A DNA stretch of 64,000 nt from Gorsachius magnificus (lineage: Eukaryota > Chordata > Aves > Pelecaniformes > Ardeidae): positions 23,222,213-23,286,212 of the forward strand of contig CM067089.1 in NCBI GenBank assembly GCA_034008185.1, given 5' to 3'. The notes below the pieces were generated by a model. The model ran no database searches, was not told where the DNA came from, and saw nothing but the letters and a program-made list of their open reading frames with translations. Numbering within the stretch: position 1 is the first letter of the stretch; the number at the start of each line of letters is the position of its first letter. Made by a program: the position numbers and the translations under genes. Positions 61,501-64,000 of the stretch are shown piece after piece.

Positions 61501-64000
61501 TCTCATTTGAAAAGCCTTGCCCCCGCTGCCACCTACCAGGCAGGCAGCGCTGACAACAGAGATAAGGCCAGAGGCCCAGCTTACTGACAATTCCCTTCGG
61601 AAACAGGACCAGGCAAGAGGGAGGAAGGCTTTCCAAACCCTTTTATAAGAGACCAGACTGGGGGTACAGGAGGGGGAGACAGGCCTGCAAGGGATGGATG
61701 GCTTCATTTTACAGCAGCAGCCTGTCTGTGCAGGGCAGGGCTCCCTTCAGTGCCACAAGTGAACTGGTGAGGTTCCTGCAAAAGGTTTAAACATGAAGGA
61801 TGTTTTTTCATAGGAGGGGTTGATAACCAGGAGTGCCATGTAGCCATTTAACAGAAAAAAATGCAAAGGACTCAAAAGATGGCTTCAGCTTTGATCCCTC
61901 GGTTTAGAGTCCTGCGGTTGCAATGCAAATTTAAAAGCGTTTTTTTTCAAAGAACAATTATTGCAGGACAATTCCTGGAACCATACCCTGCGGTTCAAAG
62001 CCAGTGATACCGATCAAGGAAAAAAGAAGCTTGTTCAGAAAAACAGCTTCCTATCCCCAAAACCTCCCAGAAGCTCAGTTATTTAAGGTCAGAAGCAGCA
62101 TTACTACGTGATTATTCCCAGACACTCTTACACTGGTGCCACATTCAGCATCAATTTGTTCTTCTAACATGGTCACATAGCACAGACAGGGACAGTGACT
62201 GTATATCCAAGACCAAAATAACTTTAAAGAAAACTTTGGTTATGTTACAGAAAACAATGCTCACCACTGTCTTTCTGTCCTAGCACAATATAATGCTAAC
62301 AAACAGAATCAGATTGAAATATAATAACACTTTGGACCATACAAGGTATTGAAGATACTATCCCCACTGGGACCATTTACCTAGTAGAAACAAACAATGC
62401 AAAAAGGAAGCCGTTGGAATACAATTAAATCGGCTTGCCTTAAGAACAATCCAGTCTTGCAGGACAGAAGGGGCCGAGCCAAGTTTTAACTACGTCTTTC
62501 CAGAATGATGGAGTTTTGGTGCGACAAAAATAGGAGTTAGAATAAGAAAGGAAAAAAATATAGCAAAGGCACAATAGTCTAAGCAGTATTTTACCTTATG
62601 ATGCTTCTATATACTTTTTTATAAATTTAGATTTATGTGTGCAAATTTCAAATAAAATATTTTTCTAAAGTGTACTAATAGGCGCGTAATTGTGAACAAA
62701 AAACAGTACAACATTCAGTAACTGTGCTGGACTCAAAACCTGCTCCTCAGCTGTGGGTGGTTAAACCAGCATGTTAACTCTGTTAGCACTCTTTCCTCAA
62801 ACAGTTTGTTTCAAGGAACGCAAACCATTTAAAAGCGCAGTTTGCAATACCAACACAGACCTTTTCCAGGCAAAAGCAATATGCCAATCCTTATTTTTAT
62901 CATCCAGAAAGAGTGACTGAGTCTTCCAGGCGTCTCGCACCATTACTTGGATCTGCAGGTTTCCTTTCAAATATCTGTACAAGCCTTACCAAGAGTTAGC
63001 AAGTCCATTTGTTCAAGTGACATTACGTCTAGGGCTCAATGGCCTGAGCAGGGTTGGCAAGCACCCTTGCAGAGAAAACACTAGTTTCTACGTTCCCTTC
63101 CTCCTCCTCATTCCAAAGGACGAAGCATTCACCTTTCCTCCCCAGACACAAAGACCACACAGACGCTCCCATGACTCCACTGTTCCTTGCTGAGGTGGTG
63201 TGGGCCAACACTCACAAAATGGCAGGAGCACCTACATCAGTAATACCAAGAGTTTTGTAGTATTGATGTTTACAATTTCCTATGTGCTTCAGCCTCAGTT
63301 TCCATCATTTCAGGACTCTTTCTCAGCTTTTTGCTAAAATGCCACACATACTTGAGTAACTGCCAGAAGCATGGATCAAATGTGGATGTTTTCAAATACC
63401 TGCATTGACACCATTTTACACAGTCCCTCAGCATGTGGATAGCAGAGGCTAACAGTTACCCGTCTACACAATATCCAGTTCTTCAATACTTTAGTGGGTG
63501 AAGAAAGCATGAAAATTATTTCTAGATGCTCAACTTAAAGCAAGATCTGTTCTGCTTCCATCACACCTAAAATTAAAACTTTTGAAAATCATACAGCAGC
63601 AAAGGACAGGTAGGGGGTTTACTACTAAAATAAATCCCTCTACATCAGACAGAAAATAAGATTTCACTCCCACCACTAAGGGTCAAACAGTTCAGACAGC
63701 AAGCGAGGCTCCATGCCCTGAACAGAAGCAAGGGGACATATCCCCAGCCAAAGCACAGCAGCACTGCTGTGCTTACAAAAGAGAGCTTTGCCCAAACACA
63801 CCAGCTAAGCATCTGACTCACTGCCACCAAACTAAGAAAGAATTCAGAGCAATTACCACATTTCTGCACAGAACAGGAAGAAAGAAGAAGAAAAAAAAGA
63901 GCGTTTCCACTTTTCTAACATTTCACCTAAACCTGGACAGCACAGCAACCCTCAATCAGCTCTCTCTGGTCAAGTACTGCAGCCTCTAGGGCTCGTAGGA

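Larger units (their letters stand above)
57486..64000. other. Right-hand non-coding stretch
   Basis: No coding exon recognised. Slightly G+C-richer segments lie at about 57690-57960 and 61480-61760. In mammals MYOZ1 is the upstream neighbour of USP54, but none of its sequence is seen here, so it presumably lies beyond the window. Confidence 0.7.

Noticed and set aside
62797..62982. Protein-like minus-strand run of 61 codons near the right end
   Set aside because: No family recognised, no splice signals in suitable phase, and length within chance expectation.
44260..64000. Endogenous retrovirus, CRISPR array or RNA gene in the upstream half
   Set aside because: I looked for long terminal repeats, viral core motifs, regular spaced repeats and tRNA-like folds, and saw none that could be supported by eye.

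Overview
The window is vertebrate nuclear DNA, most likely from a bird. It is one large intron-rich gene with widely spaced short exons. It also carries three fragments of the CR1 LINE family, the dominant interspersed repeat of birds (CR1 also occurs in turtles and crocodilians). The species cannot be told from the sequence. I see no bacterial, plasmid, phage or CRISPR features and no recognisable endogenous retrovirus.

One protein-coding gene is recognised with confidence: USP54 (ubiquitin-specific peptidase 54), on the minus strand. Its start codon is at 44259-44257 and coding runs leftward through 18 exons to the left window edge, where the eighteenth exon is cut off. All exons were placed by translation, splice sites and reading phase. 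About 1,166 codons are present; the human protein is about 1,680 residues. Exons 1-9 encode the USP catalytic domain, with the Cys box, His box and zinc-ribbon cysteines. Exons 10-14 encode a Ser/Arg-rich linker with motifs shared with the paralogue USP53. Exons 15-17 encode a charged coiled coil and a small helical module. Exon 18 begins the long disordered tail.

Region by region: 1-44272 is USP54 (exons plus introns); intron 5 holds an old, decayed CR1 copy (about 27.8-28.8 kb). From 44273 to 64000, about 20 kb upstream of the start codon, I find no coding exon. The start-codon exon is preceded by a plausible splice acceptor, so this region probably contains a 5' UTR intron or flanking DNA. 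It holds two CR1 fragments (47.7-48.2 kb, plus strand; 57.36-57.48 kb, minus strand), an A/C-rich low-complexity block and a few microsatellites. No CpG-island-like promoter was seen.

Points worth a second look are a 2-base phase discrepancy with a poor donor at the end of coding exon 5, a GC-AG intron after exon 11, a coding-like island inside intron 10, and G-run clusters in intron 2. I found no new biological system; most of the window is ordinary intron.
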